A DNA stretch of 64,000 bases from Pyrocephalus nanus (GCA_038380795.1 CM076261.1:92526418-92590417); one strand, 5' to 3'. Numbered from the stretch's first letter, positions 38,601-57,947 are shown. Made by a program: numbers and translations. Notes: a model not told the origin generated them from the sequence alone.

Positions 38601-39751
38601 CTACACACTTAGCTGTACAATTCATTTAATTGCTGGGCAATTAAAATCTTGCCTGATCAAAGCATTTTTCTTGCCTGTCTTGTTAATACATACATCTTCT
38701 GATCTCTTTTCCATTTTTTTAATTGTCCACAAGCTGAAGGATATTTTTTTCTGAATTTTTATTCAAATGGTATCTTCTATATCCATCAAAGTAATAGAAA
38801 TTTATTTCTCTGCAGATTCACTGATAGTTTTTCACCAACTACTTTACAAGAGAGCTATTTTGTCTTTTCAATCTTCTCCCTTACAATTATCTTTACACAG
38901 CTCTTTTTGAACACATTGTCATAATTATTCCGGTTGCTTTTCATTTTTTAATTTGGATGTTGAATTAATCTATTACTCAATTTACTTCTAACAATGCCTA
39001 GAAAATTAGGTACCTTGAATAACTGCGTAACAATTTATCATCATTATGGTGTTCCTCAATCACCTGTTATGGCTTCACTGAAATGTCATAAGCAATACTC
39101 CTGTAAAGAAGTAAACTACTCACAGCTGCTCTTTTTTTTTCCCCCCCTTAAAAATACAATGGTTTTGTAAATGAAATATCGAAAATGAAGTCCCACCTCA
39201 GCAGTTTTTTCTCCCCTCCTTGAGACCCCGGTCCTCTGATGGATTCCTGGAGATCAGTCAACTCTTGATTTTGCTAATTAAAGAAATGCAGCTCAGAGAT
39301 ACTGAAACTCAAAGCAAGCAAAACTGGAGATGTCCACTGAACTCACCTGCCAGATTTACTGAGCTTTGGAGAACTCATCGAGCCTTATTCAGTGCAGTAT
39401 CTCTACAGCATAAACCTGGCAATAAATCTTCATTCCTTGATCACCTCCAAAACTTTAAATTTTCCTATTCTGGTTTGATTTGAGCTCTTCAGTAAGAAGT
39501 TTCCCAAAGGAGGTTTCAGTAGAGGCTTGGACAAACATCACAAACCATCGCTGAATTACTCTGGTAGCTCAGAGACTCTTAAATAATTTCCAATCACTTC
39601 AGACAGCAGATCTGAACTTGTAGCAGATTGCTTTGTTACCACTCTCAGAACAAACAACCTTCTTTTCTGGACTGCATTTCATCCATTTCATTTATGGTAC
39701 TTTGGTTTTGGAAATTATTGCAGGATGATAAGAAATACAGAGGGGGCAGGG
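35603..39751. other. Unique noncoding sequence
   Basis: No gene supported. A 10-bp hairpin lies at 37608-37632 beside an A-rich tract (37630-37667). The segment 36430-36860 is somewhat GC-richer with no open frame of note. AT-rich unrepetitive stretches at about 36950-37150 and 38930-39120 could be conserved noncoding elements, but there is no direct evidence. Confidence 0.5.
37608..37632. repeat. Perfect 10-bp inverted repeat
   Basis: TTTAATCCAA (37608-37617) and TTGGATTAAA (37623-37632) flank a 5-base loop. Both arms contain the TAATCC homeodomain (PITX/OTX-type) core, so the palindrome could also be a double binding site. AT-rich context makes chance possible. Confidence 0.75.
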
Positions 39752-39771
39752 GATACAGATACAGATACAGA
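39752..39771. repeat. (GATACA)3 short tandem repeat
   Basis: Three perfect GATACA units followed by GACAGG. The repeat abuts the 5' truncation point of the next CR1 fragment, so it may have been the insertion site or arisen at the junction. Confidence 0.8.
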
Positions 39772-40040
39772 CAGGATGAGGGGCAAGGGTTTTAAACTAA
39801 AGAAGGCAGGTTTAGGTTGGACTTAAAGAAAAAAATTCTTTACAATGAGGGTGGCGAGACAGTTGAACAGGTTGTCGAGAAAATCTGTGGATGTCCTGTC
39901 ATTGGAAGTGTTCCAGGTCAGACTGGATGGGGCTTTGAGCAACGTAATCTGGAGTACTAGATGTGCCTGCCCAGGCAGGGGTTTGAACTAGATGATCTTT
40001 GAAGAGCCCTTCCAACCCAAACCATTCTGTGATTCTGTGT
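39772..40040 (+). mobile_element. CR1 LINE 3'-end fragment
   Basis: Plus-strand CR1 3' UTR, about 270 bp. Landmarks in order are GGGTTTTAAACTAAAG, GGTTTAGGTTGGACTTAAAG, AATTCTTTACAATGAGGGTGG, GATGATCTTTGAAGAGCCC and the tail CATTCTGTGATTCTGTG. 5'-truncated, noncoding, moderately diverged. Confidence 0.95.
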
Positions 40041-48678
<8,638 letters not shown>

Positions 48679-49193
48679 AGCATCTGGAGTGCTGTGTCCA
48701 GTTCTGGGCTCCCCAGCACCAGAGAGATACGGAGCTCTTGGAGCAGCTCCAGTGGAGAGAAACAAAGATGCTGAAGGGACTGGAGCATCTCTCTCATGAG
48801 GAAACATTGAGGGAGCTGGGGCTGTTCAGCTCAAGAGGAGACACTGAGGGGGACCTCACCCATATCCGTGAGTGTCTGCAGGGAGGGGACAGAGGATGGA
48901 CCAGGCTCTGCTCGGGGGGGCCCAGCAATGGCACAAGAGGAATGGGCAGGAACCGATGCCCAGGAAGTTTCACCTGGACATGAGGAAGATCTTCTTTCCT
49001 GGGCAGTGACCCAGCACTGAACAGGTTGCCCAGAGAGGGTGTGGAGTCTCCCTCACTGGAGATATTCCAGACCTGTCCAGACACAATCCAGTGCCACGTG
49101 CTCTGGGATGACCCTGCCTGAGCAGAGAGGTTGGACCAGATGACCCACTGTGGTCCCTTCCACCCTGAGCGTTCTGGGGCTCTGGGATTCTGA
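48679..49193 (+). mobile_element. CR1 LINE fragment, about 515 bp
   Basis: A plus-strand CR1 copy reaching into the 3' end of ORF2. It runs from GTGCTGTGTCCAGTTCTGG through GGCTGTTCAGCTCAAGAGG, CTGGACATGAGGAAGATC, GTGGAGTCTCCCTCACTGG, CAGATGACCCACTGTGG and the tail TTCTGGGGCTCTGGGATTC. This form of the 3' UTR fits a songbird origin. It is GC-rich against an AT-rich background, and the overlapping reading frames here are fragments of the dead element. Confidence 0.95.
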
Positions 49194-51129
49194 AAGGCTG
49201 GTCAGACCACGCATGTCTTCAGGAAATAACCTGCATTTGTCTAATGAGATCACTGAAAGAAGCAGCACAAGGGAGTTTGGTGGCAAAGGAGAGAACGGCA
49301 AGATTGAGATGCAATCAAAGAAGTTGACTTGTTAAAACAAATTATGTGTTCACATGGACCAACAGGGGCATCTGGAATTCTGTACCACTGATCTTTGTCT
49401 CCTGACTATATTATCAGACAATTATATAAAATTGCTCATTATATGAGAAACACAAAACTGAACATTGCAACAAACTCATTACCTTGGAGATGAAAAGTGA
49501 CCAAAATATGCAGTAAGAACATGTCAAAGGGACAAGAGACAAAAGCTTAACTCAAGAGTTTGTGTATTTTCTAAGATAACCCTTGGGAAGTCAGTGAAAG
49601 CAAAGCAGTTGGAACAGGGGTTGCCAATATACCCTTTCATTCCTAGCTCAAAGTCAAAGCTGATAAAAGACGCAAGTGTAAGATCCAGGATTTAAAATTC
49701 ATTGAAAAAGACTGTACAGATAAACAGAAGCAAAGGCTGCTGAGGTTAAGTTTGACCTTGCAGGATCTCTCTACTTAACTAAACCTCCACACATTTTGCC
49801 GAAATCTCACTGTGATCACAAACCCGCTCTTCTGTAGGACTGTTGACCCTGGCCTCACTTCCTACAGTCAAATCTTTGTTATTAACAACACACGCACTAG
49901 CCAGGACTGAAACAATTGACTTCTGGTTTTCAGTGCAACTGTTCATATTTAACAACTCAAGACTACACAGTCAAATAGGCCTCAGAGCCAGAGAACACAC
50001 AATCACCAGATGCAGTTTAAAAAAATAAAAAAAAAAAAAACAGCTAATTTTTCACAGTCGACACCCTTGTTTCATGTTTCTGTAGCAACAGAACGAATAT
50101 GATATAAATTGTTTCATACCAAAAACCTAAACAACAGTCAAGTGAACTAGTTATTTCCCCATGGAAAACTTTGGTCTTCTATACTCTCTGGATTGCCTAA
50201 TGTGTAGCTGGGTACCCACAATTAGAACACAGCCAGTTATCTAAAACCTCCTGCTTCAAAAGACAATACATTTTAAAAAATGGTTTAAATCTGGAAGTTA
50301 CTCGTGGGTTTTATCCCTACAGCATTCCACATCTTGCATCTTTAAAAAAATTATTTTCAATACACATCTCCTTTGCAAATAAATCCAGGTGGAAGAATGC
50401 ACATAATGATAAAAAAATAAGCAAATGTTCATAAATAAGAATTTCACTAATCAAAAATAAATTTACATGATTAATGATCACATTTTACCTACAGCAGTAG
50501 CCCTAATCATATTTTAAGCTTTCTGCCTGATTATCGCTGTGGTACTTCATTATTAGAACTAATTATATACAGTTATTTAGGGTCCTAAATGATAGTTACT
50601 TTTCTGCAAACAATTGTTGTTGCTAAGAAGCTGCAGGGAAATGTAAGGAAACCTTCACTGATGTACAGAAGTTCCACAACACATAATATCCTCATAACCG
50701 AAGATTCATAATTATGATCAAGATGAAGTCATCAAAAGCTGAAGAGACACAGAAAAAGGAATTTCAATAACAGCAAAATCAGTGATTTGCTGTCAAGTAA
50801 ATGAGATGGCTCAAGGTTCTGTCTGAGAGATACTAATCTCAAAATCCTGATTGGCTACTTAAGATGATGAAATACAAAAAACATTCATAATTTTTTTGTA
50901 TTTGGAAAAGATGTCAGTGTTCAAAAACCTAATAAATAAGTGGAATTTATGAAGATTATTTAGATGAAAATCAATGAAGAAAAGTTCCAAGTATCACCCG
51001 AGAAAGAATCAACAATCTATAAACTGATATTTGGGAATTCGGTCAGTTATGTAGAACTATGTGCATTTAAAAAAAAAAATCAGTCAGACATGAGACACTT
51101 GCAACAGAATTAAAGAACAGTTCTCAGAG
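49194..51129. other. Unique noncoding sequence
   Basis: No gene supported. It includes an A-rich tract near 50018-50040. Around 50480-50650 lies an unrepetitive stretch with many ATTA/TAAT words that might be regulatory. Otherwise nothing was seen. Confidence 0.5.
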
Positions 51130-51440
51130 CAAACCTATCTGAAACTTGGGAGGTGCAGCTTTTATTCTGTGAGAAACCTCACCTGCAGTATTGCTCCCAC
51201 CTTTGGACCCCACATATTGAGAAAAATAAAGCTGTACTGCAGAACAACATCAGCAATATGACTGCAAGAAAATGTGTTTTGAAAGAAATTTTAGGCAATT
51301 AGGTTTAAATATAGAAAAGAAAAAACTGAGGAAGGGGCACAAAATACAATTTAAAAAATGTAAGGAAACATTGCAAATAGGACAGGCTTCCTATACATCA
51401 CAGATATTAAGGCTGAAGTAAGGAAAAAAAAAGTTTACCT
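51130..51440 (+). mobile_element. Probable heavily decayed CR1 fragment
   Basis: CACCTGCAGTATTGCTCCC followed by ACCTTTGGACCCC recalls the CR1 ORF2 3' region, where an ACCTGGAGTACTGC-type phrase precedes a TCTGGNNCCCC-type phrase in the plus-strand sense. Downstream AGGTTTAAATATAGAAAAG loosely fits the 3' UTR. Mutations are numerous and the edges are uncertain. Confidence 0.45.
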
Positions 51441-51710
51441 ATTAGAAAAGTTAAAAATGGAATATGATATTCAAGGTGGCACTGAAAGTCTCATTTTTTT
51501 CAAGGCTGTTAGGGCCAGGTTTAGAATATTTTCAAGAAAATGACCCCAAAATGTTATAGTCTCATTTCACTGAAATAGCAATTCCCTCACAGTACATTAG
51601 AAAATTCCTCTGGCTGCAATAGAACCTATGGAGAGCAGGAGATGGAGGAAGGAAAAGGAGTTTAGTTTTCAATAGTCATTCTCTGACCCAGCCCTCTGCC
51701 TGGCTGCACA

Positions 51711-52445
51711 AATCACAGAATAATTTATATTGAAAGGCAATTCCAGAGTCACTGTCCAACCCTGTGCTCAAAGCATGGAAAATACTGAAATTGCATCAGG
51801 TTGTTCAAGGCCTTGTTCAGAATTTTTTAACATCTTCCAAGACAGCAATTTTACAGCACTTTTGGACAACGTGTTCCCGCATTTGAGCACCCTCATTGTG
51901 GAAAGGAATTTTCCTAGCATCTAACTGGAATTTACCTGGCTGCAATTTCGGGACAGGCCTTGCTTGAAGAGCCAGATGAACTTTGTTGACTGCTGTAACT
52001 CTTAGGCTTTGAGGTTGCTCCTTGAGCCCCACCAGCTCTCCTGGGACCAAGGGCAGCCTCCTATACGGTCTTCCAGTTTGACAAAGTCTCCTCTACTAAA
52101 GTCCAGAGTCGTTATCCTGCTACTTCAACTCCTCACTTCCCTCAGGATACTGAACTCCACCATCTCAGGACAACTGCAGCCAAGGCTGCCTTCAAACTTC
52201 ACCTCTCCAAACCTGATCTTTATTTTCAAGTAGCAGATCCCACACAGCACACACCAAATCAAGCCATGCAGCACCTGTACACTAAAAATGTCCTTAAAGT
52301 TGTCCAGAAATAATCTACCCTGCAATTGGAAGACTTTTTCCAGTTCATCCAGCACTGCTTCTTGTTTGGGTGGTCTGTAACAAAGGCACACCACCTCAGT
52401 CTGCTGGATGACTGTCCTTGATCCAAAAGCTTTCAGCTGGCCCTT
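51711..52445 (-). mobile_element. Old CR1 LINE with endonuclease remnant joined to 3' UTR
   Basis: At 51711-51965 are an antisense CR1 tail and 3' UTR (AATCACAGAATAATT, GTCCAACCCTGTGCTCAAAG, CATCTAACTGGAATTTACC). From about 51970 to 52445 the minus strand translates to remnants of the CR1 ORF2 endonuclease domain: VCLCYRPPKQE, then a segment containing GSLGCSCPEMVEFSILRE, then DFSRGDF. In full-length CR1 more than 1.5 kb of reverse-transcriptase sequence separates these parts, so it is missing. Frames are partly open by chance and the catalytic aspartate motif between them is not intact. It may be one internally deleted copy or two adjoining copies. Confidence 0.8.
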
Positions 52446-52504
52446 CCCTCCTTTCCTAACAATTCCCTGTGCACTCTGATTTCCCCTCCACAGGCTTTTG
52501 CAAG

Positions 52505-52531
52505 CTTAGGTGTCAGCATCTGACACCTAAG
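52505..52531. repeat. Perfect 12-bp hairpin with 3-base loop
   Basis: CTTAGGTGTCAG (52505-52516) and CTGACACCTAAG (52520-52531) are exact reverse complements around CAT. The half-site AGGTGTCA resembles a T-box half-site (AGGTGTGA), which makes an everted or palindromic protein-binding site one reading. It lies 60 bp past the end of an old CR1 element. Confidence 0.9.
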
Positions 52532-53548
52532 GGCCCTCGGTCACACCTCGGGGTGGATTCAGCGATTTTAAGTCATCTTAACCCATCACCTTCCCATGTT
52601 TCCCCTTCTTGCCCTGCTCTACAGACTCTGAGGCCCATCCTGCAAGGTACCAAGTTCCTTGCAGTTCATTAAGCAGCAGCAGCAAGAGTTATGACAAAAA
52701 AACAGACATAAAACAAGCATAAATAACTTCTTGATGCTATTCCTAGTGAAACCTTTCTGTTCTTCCTGTGAAGAATCTGTTCCACCCTCTGAACACTGAT
52801 AAATCTTTGGTTACTCCTCTAAAAATGAGGATCACCTGCGTGTGACCCAATTCTCTGAAATAATTCTGAACATGTTGCAATTTCTTAAGTCAAAATGTAG
52901 ACTGCACAAATCAATTAAATACTCTGAGGAGTAATAATCTATGGTGGGTCAAAAAACAGAGCCTGTAAAGTCCACAAAGAGAAGTTTTATCTGCCCATCA
53001 CTTTCCACCCGGGAAACATTTCTTACTGCAAGACTTTGAAGAATTCAGGTATAAAGAAACAGTGAAAAGATGAAAATCTTAGAGAACTCAACAAGGGAAG
53101 CAGCATTCTAGAAACTTCAAAGGACACTTAGTACAGATGCCTTGATCCATGAGTTGGAATGCATAGAAGGTCCCAGAAGAAAATAAAAATTTTGCTGAAA
53201 AATATTCAGAAAATAAGAAGAGAAGCATAATTAGTCACCTTAATAGTACATGTGCTCTGTCTATTCCAATTCTGTGTTAAAGCAAACCCCAGCTGTTAAA
53301 CTGATACCAGATGCCGCTCCACAATGCTAAAAACCAAGACAGCATATTTTTAATTTCGTGATCTCAATACAATTGAGTGGTCAAAGATACACTAAATTAC
53401 ATTATTCCAGATTTTTTCTACATTGAAAGAGTATGGCAGTAAGAGTTTTCATAAGAAAGTCTATCTTCCTAATAATTTTCACTCTATAAAAAATGTGCAA
53501 AGGTTGAATTGAATAATATGCTGTTTTGTCTTTACCTTCTCCCTTTAG

Positions 53549-53712
53549 CCCTCCAAAAGTACATGAAAAATCAATCAAGTTTTACGATACTTTCATAAAC
53601 GAAGTACTGAAAATCTCATCAATTGAAACCCTTAATATTTCAATGGATAAAGCAGCGGAAAATGAATTTTCCATACTGGAAAATTCTTCTGGTGCTAAAA
53701 TCCTCTTCCTTT
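53549..53712 (+). other. Weak candidate exon, unrecognised
   Basis: A pyrimidine-rich stretch ending CTTCTCCCTTTAG precedes 53549 and a GTGAGC donor-like word follows 53712. The 164 bp between are open in one frame and read PPKVHEKSIKFYDTF onwards, a lysine, glutamate and serine-rich peptide of about 54 residues. No family is recognised. In DNA this AT-rich, an open stretch of this size between splice-like words can easily be chance. Confidence 0.15.
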
Positions 53713-54355
53713 GTGAGCTATTTTTGGTCCACACAGGAATTCCTTATAGCTGAACTTCTCACTGCAGTCAATGTAATCCACACACTTTAAATCTGAACCC
53801 TTTGTTTATGTAATGGTTTCATGGGGTATCAACCAATACAGCAAAAATTTAAGAAACTGGAAGCTAAAAAATACAGCCTTTCCCTCGTAAACAACTTAAG
53901 ATTGCTTACAACAAAATGTCTGAACCCTGTTCTCTCAAATGCACATCCATTTGGTCACGCACATGGTTATCAGAGAGAAGTTACCTGGGTTCAAAGTAGT
54001 TCAAAGATGATGGATTAAAAAAGAGATCACTTGGTCTTACCATTCAAAGGGGTTTTGCAAAAATGCCTTTTCCAGTAGGAAATACAAGCAACTCTATCCC
54101 TTTGCATCCCTTTGTATTTTTGCAAATCCTTTTCCTCTCTTAGCTGTGCTTAGGCTGACTCCTGAAGGAAAAGGCTTATGCAGCTGAACTATCCATCCAC
54201 TTCTCTGCCTGCCTGTGCATCAATAGGTCTGAAATAAGCTCTGTAAAATTACTCTGATGGGAGAAAAATGTCTCAGAAAACAAGTTTCTTAAACTCGGCA
54301 GAAGTGAGAGATGAATTTTTATTGGTGCACGTCTAAATGTTGCTGTAAGAAATAA

Positions 54356-54573
54356 AAGCCAGGGGAGGTTCAAGTTGGACATCAGGAGGAATTTTTCACT
54401 GAAAGGTGGTCAAGCATTGGAATGGGCAACTCAGTGAGGTGGTGGAGTCACCAGAAAACGACTCCACGTGGCACTCAGTGCCGTGGTTTAGTTGACATGG
54501 CGGTATTTGGTCAAAGTTTGGACTTGATGATCATGTAGGTCTTTTCCAACATTAACAATTCTATGATTCTACA
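54356..54573 (+). mobile_element. CR1 LINE 3'-end fragment (diverged)
   Basis: Plus-strand CR1 3' UTR: AGGGGAGGTTCAAGTTGGAC, AGGAGGAATTTTTCACTG, GGTGGTGGAGTCACC, GACTTGATGATCATGTAGG and the tail CAATTCTATGATTCTAC. About 218 bp, 5'-truncated, with more mismatches than the 14.74-kb copy. Confidence 0.95.
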
Positions 54574-55163
54574 AGAAAGACTGACTCTAGCCAGGACAGG
54601 AAATCTGGAAAAGAATTTACATATTTCTTCAAGGATTTTAAAGCACATCTAAAATTTCCCACCCTTCATTAATTAGAATAGTTTTAGTTCCTGGAACAGA
54701 GAGAACAATCATCATAAGAATTAAAACACAGAAACTAATGCTTGCACTCATTCAGGACACAGAATCCATGTATTGTTCTGTTAGTTTACTAAGGTACTGA
54801 CTTACATGTCAGCCACAGCAGTTTTGGGGATCAAAACTGGCCTTAAATACATAACACAGGATGGATGTAAACAGTGTTGCCCAGCAACAGAAATGAGTGA
54901 GGATGTATTTTTACACCTTGACAAAATGATTACAACTATGCACTCAGTTTCAGCGTAAGAATTCATCCCTGCAACCATGGAATATTTATATCTTCCCATA
55001 ACACAGACATTTTCTAAGTGAGTTTTGGTTAAATATTGACATTTTTGCATAAATGGAACTCTCTTTGAAATCTTGCTTAGGGAATCTGGACTGAACCAGG
55101 CACCAGAAGTCTTATTTATGTCTCAAACCTTGCCTTTGACAAAGTCTGTGCAGGTAATTTAAT
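54574..55163. other. Unique noncoding sequence
   Basis: About 590 bp between two CR1 fragments in opposite orientation. No gene, repeat or motif worth naming was seen. Confidence 0.55.
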
Positions 55164-55369
55164 AATCATAGGATGGTTAAGGTTGGAAGGGACCGCTGGA
55201 GGCCATCTGGTCCAATCCCCCCCACTCAGGGAGGGTCCCCAGAGCACGTTAGTCAGGATTGTGTCCAGTCAGCCCCTGAACATCTCCTGGGAAGGAGACT
55301 CCACAGCCTCTCTGGGAAACCTGTTCCAGTGCTCAGTCACCCACACAGTAAAGATGTTCTTCCTCATAA
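55164..55369 (-). mobile_element. CR1 LINE 3'-end fragment
   Basis: Minus-strand CR1, read on the plus strand as AATCATAGGATGGTTAAGG, GGTTGGAAGGGACC, CAATCCCCCCCACTCAGG, GGAGACTCCACAGCCTCTC, CTGTTCCAGTGCTCAGTCACC and AGATGTTCTTCCTCAT. About 206 bp of 3' UTR, fairly well preserved and noncoding. The overlapping frames here are CR1 sequence, not genes. Confidence 0.95.
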
Positions 55370-56319
55370 TAGTAATGAAACATCATTTCAGATCACTAGA
55401 TAAAAGTACAATTAAAATTACAAACAAACAAAGCATGATTTGATTGCCACTCTTCTCTCATCTCCTGCCGCCCACTATCATGTGAATTTGAGGATGATCT
55501 GAGTGAAAAATATAAACCCTCTGGAAGGTGCTGAGTATTATCACATGGCTTGGGGGGCTGCTGGCTGTACAGAATGTTTCCCTGAAGAAAATCATGAGAA
55601 AGTGTATTTTTGACAAGCCAAGCACAAGAATTTTTATAGAAATCATGAAATTTATGGCAACACCCTCGGTTTATTTTAACTCTAAACCAAATGCAATTTC
55701 TTATTAATAATCATAAGGCAATATTTTACTGTATTTAGAATTACTATAGGGATTTTATGTTTAGAATGACTAAGTCATCACACAGGTCCTGCCTAAGCCT
55801 TAAAAGGCTACACAAGATTAGATATATTACTAAATCTGTAAAGAGGACATGGAAATAAATTATTCTAATATGTTCTGATTTACTCAGATTCAATTAAATA
55901 TATGCAAATATATATCCTTAAATCCAGCTTCATGTATTTCTTCATGATTCAGTTACTTTATGTGGGGGAGAACAGAGAAATTTGACCCTATAAATCTTAA
56001 CTATACTTCTTCCTCAGCTCCCTAAAAGTTGGGAAAAACACACAGTATTTATGACAGGCTCAATGACTCAGAAAAAGCCATTACAGGATGACCCAAGCAT
56101 CGCCTAAATAATATACAGCACAATTAACCTTAAGCAGTCTATAATTATGATAAGCTTCATAGTTCTAATTACTTTTCTTTTCAGCAACACTGCTATGAAG
56201 TGAGTTGAATTATAAAATAAAATGTGTCATAGGGCATCTATTTATATATTTTTAAAGCAAGTATTTATGAAAGGATATAATTTTCCAGCAAATATCCAGC
56301 TTGCTGTTAATCTCCAGAC
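55370..56319. other. Unique AT-rich noncoding sequence
   Basis: No feature was seen. If the minus-strand exon at 56320-56432 is real, this is the start of its downstream intron. No in-frame continuation or second convincing acceptor with open sequence was recognised here. Confidence 0.5.
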
Positions 56320-56432
56320 CTTTTGCTTGTTGCCTTTCTTCTTCCAGCTGCTTCGCATTGGCCAACGGTGTCCCATCAGTAGGGGATTCTGGGAAGCTCT
56401 CAAAACTGAACTTGTCCACTTGGATGGCCATA
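56320..56432 (-). CDS. Candidate first coding exon of an unknown minus-strand gene
   Basis: On the minus strand a strong acceptor (T/C-rich run ending CCTTTGCCACAG at 56433) is followed by one T and then ATG (56431-56429). The frame continues for 37 codons, beginning [17 protein letters not shown] and ending [11 protein letters not shown], to a GT at 56319-56318 (AAAAG then GTCTGG, a weak donor). The peptide is hydrophilic: a short [10 protein letters not shown] patch, then a Lys/Glu/Gln-rich tail that could start a coiled coil. Codon use and lack of Cys/Trp look protein-like compared with the chance frames nearby. I cannot name the protein. No second exon was found, so this may be an alternative first exon, a decayed exon or chance. 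Confidence 0.4.
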
Positions 56433-57855
56433 CTGTGGCAAAGGAAAAGAAAGAAAAAAAACCACGACATAATTTTCACTGTAACAGTTTTTACAGGCAT
56501 TATTTCTGCAGAGACTGCAGGGTGCTGTGGAACCAAGCACTGCAATCTTTGTGCATTTGTTTCAGTGGCACCTGCTCTGTAAATTAATGACATATAAACC
56601 ACATGATTTACGTTACTGAAAACAGAAGTCTAAGCCTATTGATGATGGTCAAATGTTTTACCAGTCATCAATCAACATGTGAATGCCTTTGTGAGTGATG
56701 CACAAGACATGCATTTGGCAGCTGCAACCAGCTGACCTTACTGTGGTTCTGCAGAGGTTCAGCACCCACCTCCACTCCTGCTGTGTAAAAGCTCCTGGTG
56801 TGCTCGAGACTTGCTGGAAAAGCAACAGGACTGGGCCAAATGCTGATGAATATACTATTTATAGTCATTTATTAATGACAACCCATAAAAAAGGGAAACA
56901 AAATCTTACATGTGAGAGTGTCTCCTGAAGTGAACTATAACACACTTAGAAATTCACTGCTTGTACAAGCAACTTCCTGAATTTTCCTTACAAAACTCAG
57001 GAAGGAAAGACAAAATAAGCACAGCGTTAGGGTCTGAATGTGGCCCTTGATTTCTTTATAAAAGGATACTTCCATCTTGCTTAGTGTATCTTCATGAATT
57101 ACAGACAGTATTAATTTCAATATCTCAGTATAATTCATTGGAAGCAAATGGTTAAATAATTGCTTTATTAAATGTACGGTAAGGCATAAAAGCTAATTAA
57201 ATTAAATATAGTACACTATAATGCATACTAAATACTTATATGTTAAATTAGAATCACTAATCTAATAAAAAAGGGAATTTAGACCAGCTCACATCACATG
57301 AAATGTGGTTATAGCAGATCTAATATACTGTGCTGCCAAAACAGCTTTAATTTCCTGAATCGTCTGAAATAGAAAAATAATTAGGGAAGAATTAAAATAT
57401 ATTGCTCTTGAGATGACTTTGCACTTAAGGAAAAGAGAGGAGAGAGCAACAGCTTTGAAAACCATTCATGATGAAAGGCAACTACAAACTTAAGAGGGGG
57501 TCTGGGAAGGGCATTTCACAAAAACACAGGATTACTATTATTATTTTATCTAGTTCTACTTCTAAAGAAGGAAACATATTCTATAATTGTTGCCAAAAGG
57601 AAAACACCAGTAACAAAGGTCAAGAAGAAAGAGCTTTCAAATCCCCCCAGACCAGAAGAGATTTTCAATAATTACCATTAATTTAAGAGAATCTTGACCC
57701 TGAAAGAAACTGGGTGAAGAGAGACGGCAACTACAAGCACAAGGAATAATCCAGAGCCTGTGAAGTTTGGTGAGGGAAGATGAATTCAAACATGCCTATC
57801 AAGATTGAGCAAAAAATTACACCTGAGGAGAAGCTTCTAATGTTCCAAGAGTACC
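56433..57855. other. Noncoding sequence upstream of the candidate exon
   Basis: No second exon was recognised. It holds the E-box/MEF2 cluster listed separately (56719-56864), then AT-rich unique DNA. The 121-codon plus frame at 56222-56587 is the antisense shadow of the candidate exon and has no features of its own. From 57150 to 57420 the sequence is very AT-rich. Confidence 0.5.
56719..56864. promoter_or_regulatory. Candidate E-box pair plus MEF2 site
   Basis: Two identical CAGCTG E-boxes (56719-56724 and 56729-56734) sit 10 bp apart centre to centre, one DNA turn. An exact MEF2 palindrome, CTATTTATAG, lies at 56855-56864, about 120 bp away. Paired E-boxes with a MEF2 site are the classic grammar of enhancers bound by myogenic bHLH factors. 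The cluster is about 290-430 bp upstream of the candidate minus-strand exon. Each motif is short, so function is inferred, not shown. Confidence 0.3.
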
Positions 57856-57947
57856 TTCTTGGAAGGGAAGGTGTCCCTGCCCATGGCAGGGGGTTTGGAA
57901 CTGGATGATCTTTAAGGTCCTTCCAATCCCAATCAGTGATTCTATGA
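57856..57947 (+). mobile_element. CR1 LINE 3'-end fragment, very short
   Basis: Plus-strand CR1 tail of about 90 bp: GGTGTCCCTGCCCATGGCAG, GATGATCTTTAAGGTCC, CCTTCCAATCCC and the tail GTGATTCTATGAC. Nearly identical to the corresponding part of the 14.74-kb copy, so relatively young. Strongly 5'-truncated. Confidence 0.92.

Larger units (their letters stand above)
52446..54355. other. Unique noncoding sequence
   Basis: Contains the 12-bp hairpin at 52505-52531 and a weak exon candidate at 53549-53712, both listed. The first 230 bp are GC-richer and could be more decayed transposon sequence, but I cannot identify it. Confidence 0.5.

Noticed and set aside
48679..49301. Cluster of overlapping frames on both strands that looks like a gene
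   Set aside because: They are translations of a GC-rich CR1 3' region and its flank, not genes.
52009..52394. Minus-strand frame of 89 codons as a host gene
   Set aside because: Its sequence is a remnant of the CR1 ORF2 endonuclease, and the surrounding copy is broken.
56881..56895. Possible SRF CArG box near the MEF2 site
   Set aside because: The AT core is 8 bases (CCATAAAAAAGG) rather than 6, so it does not fit the consensus.
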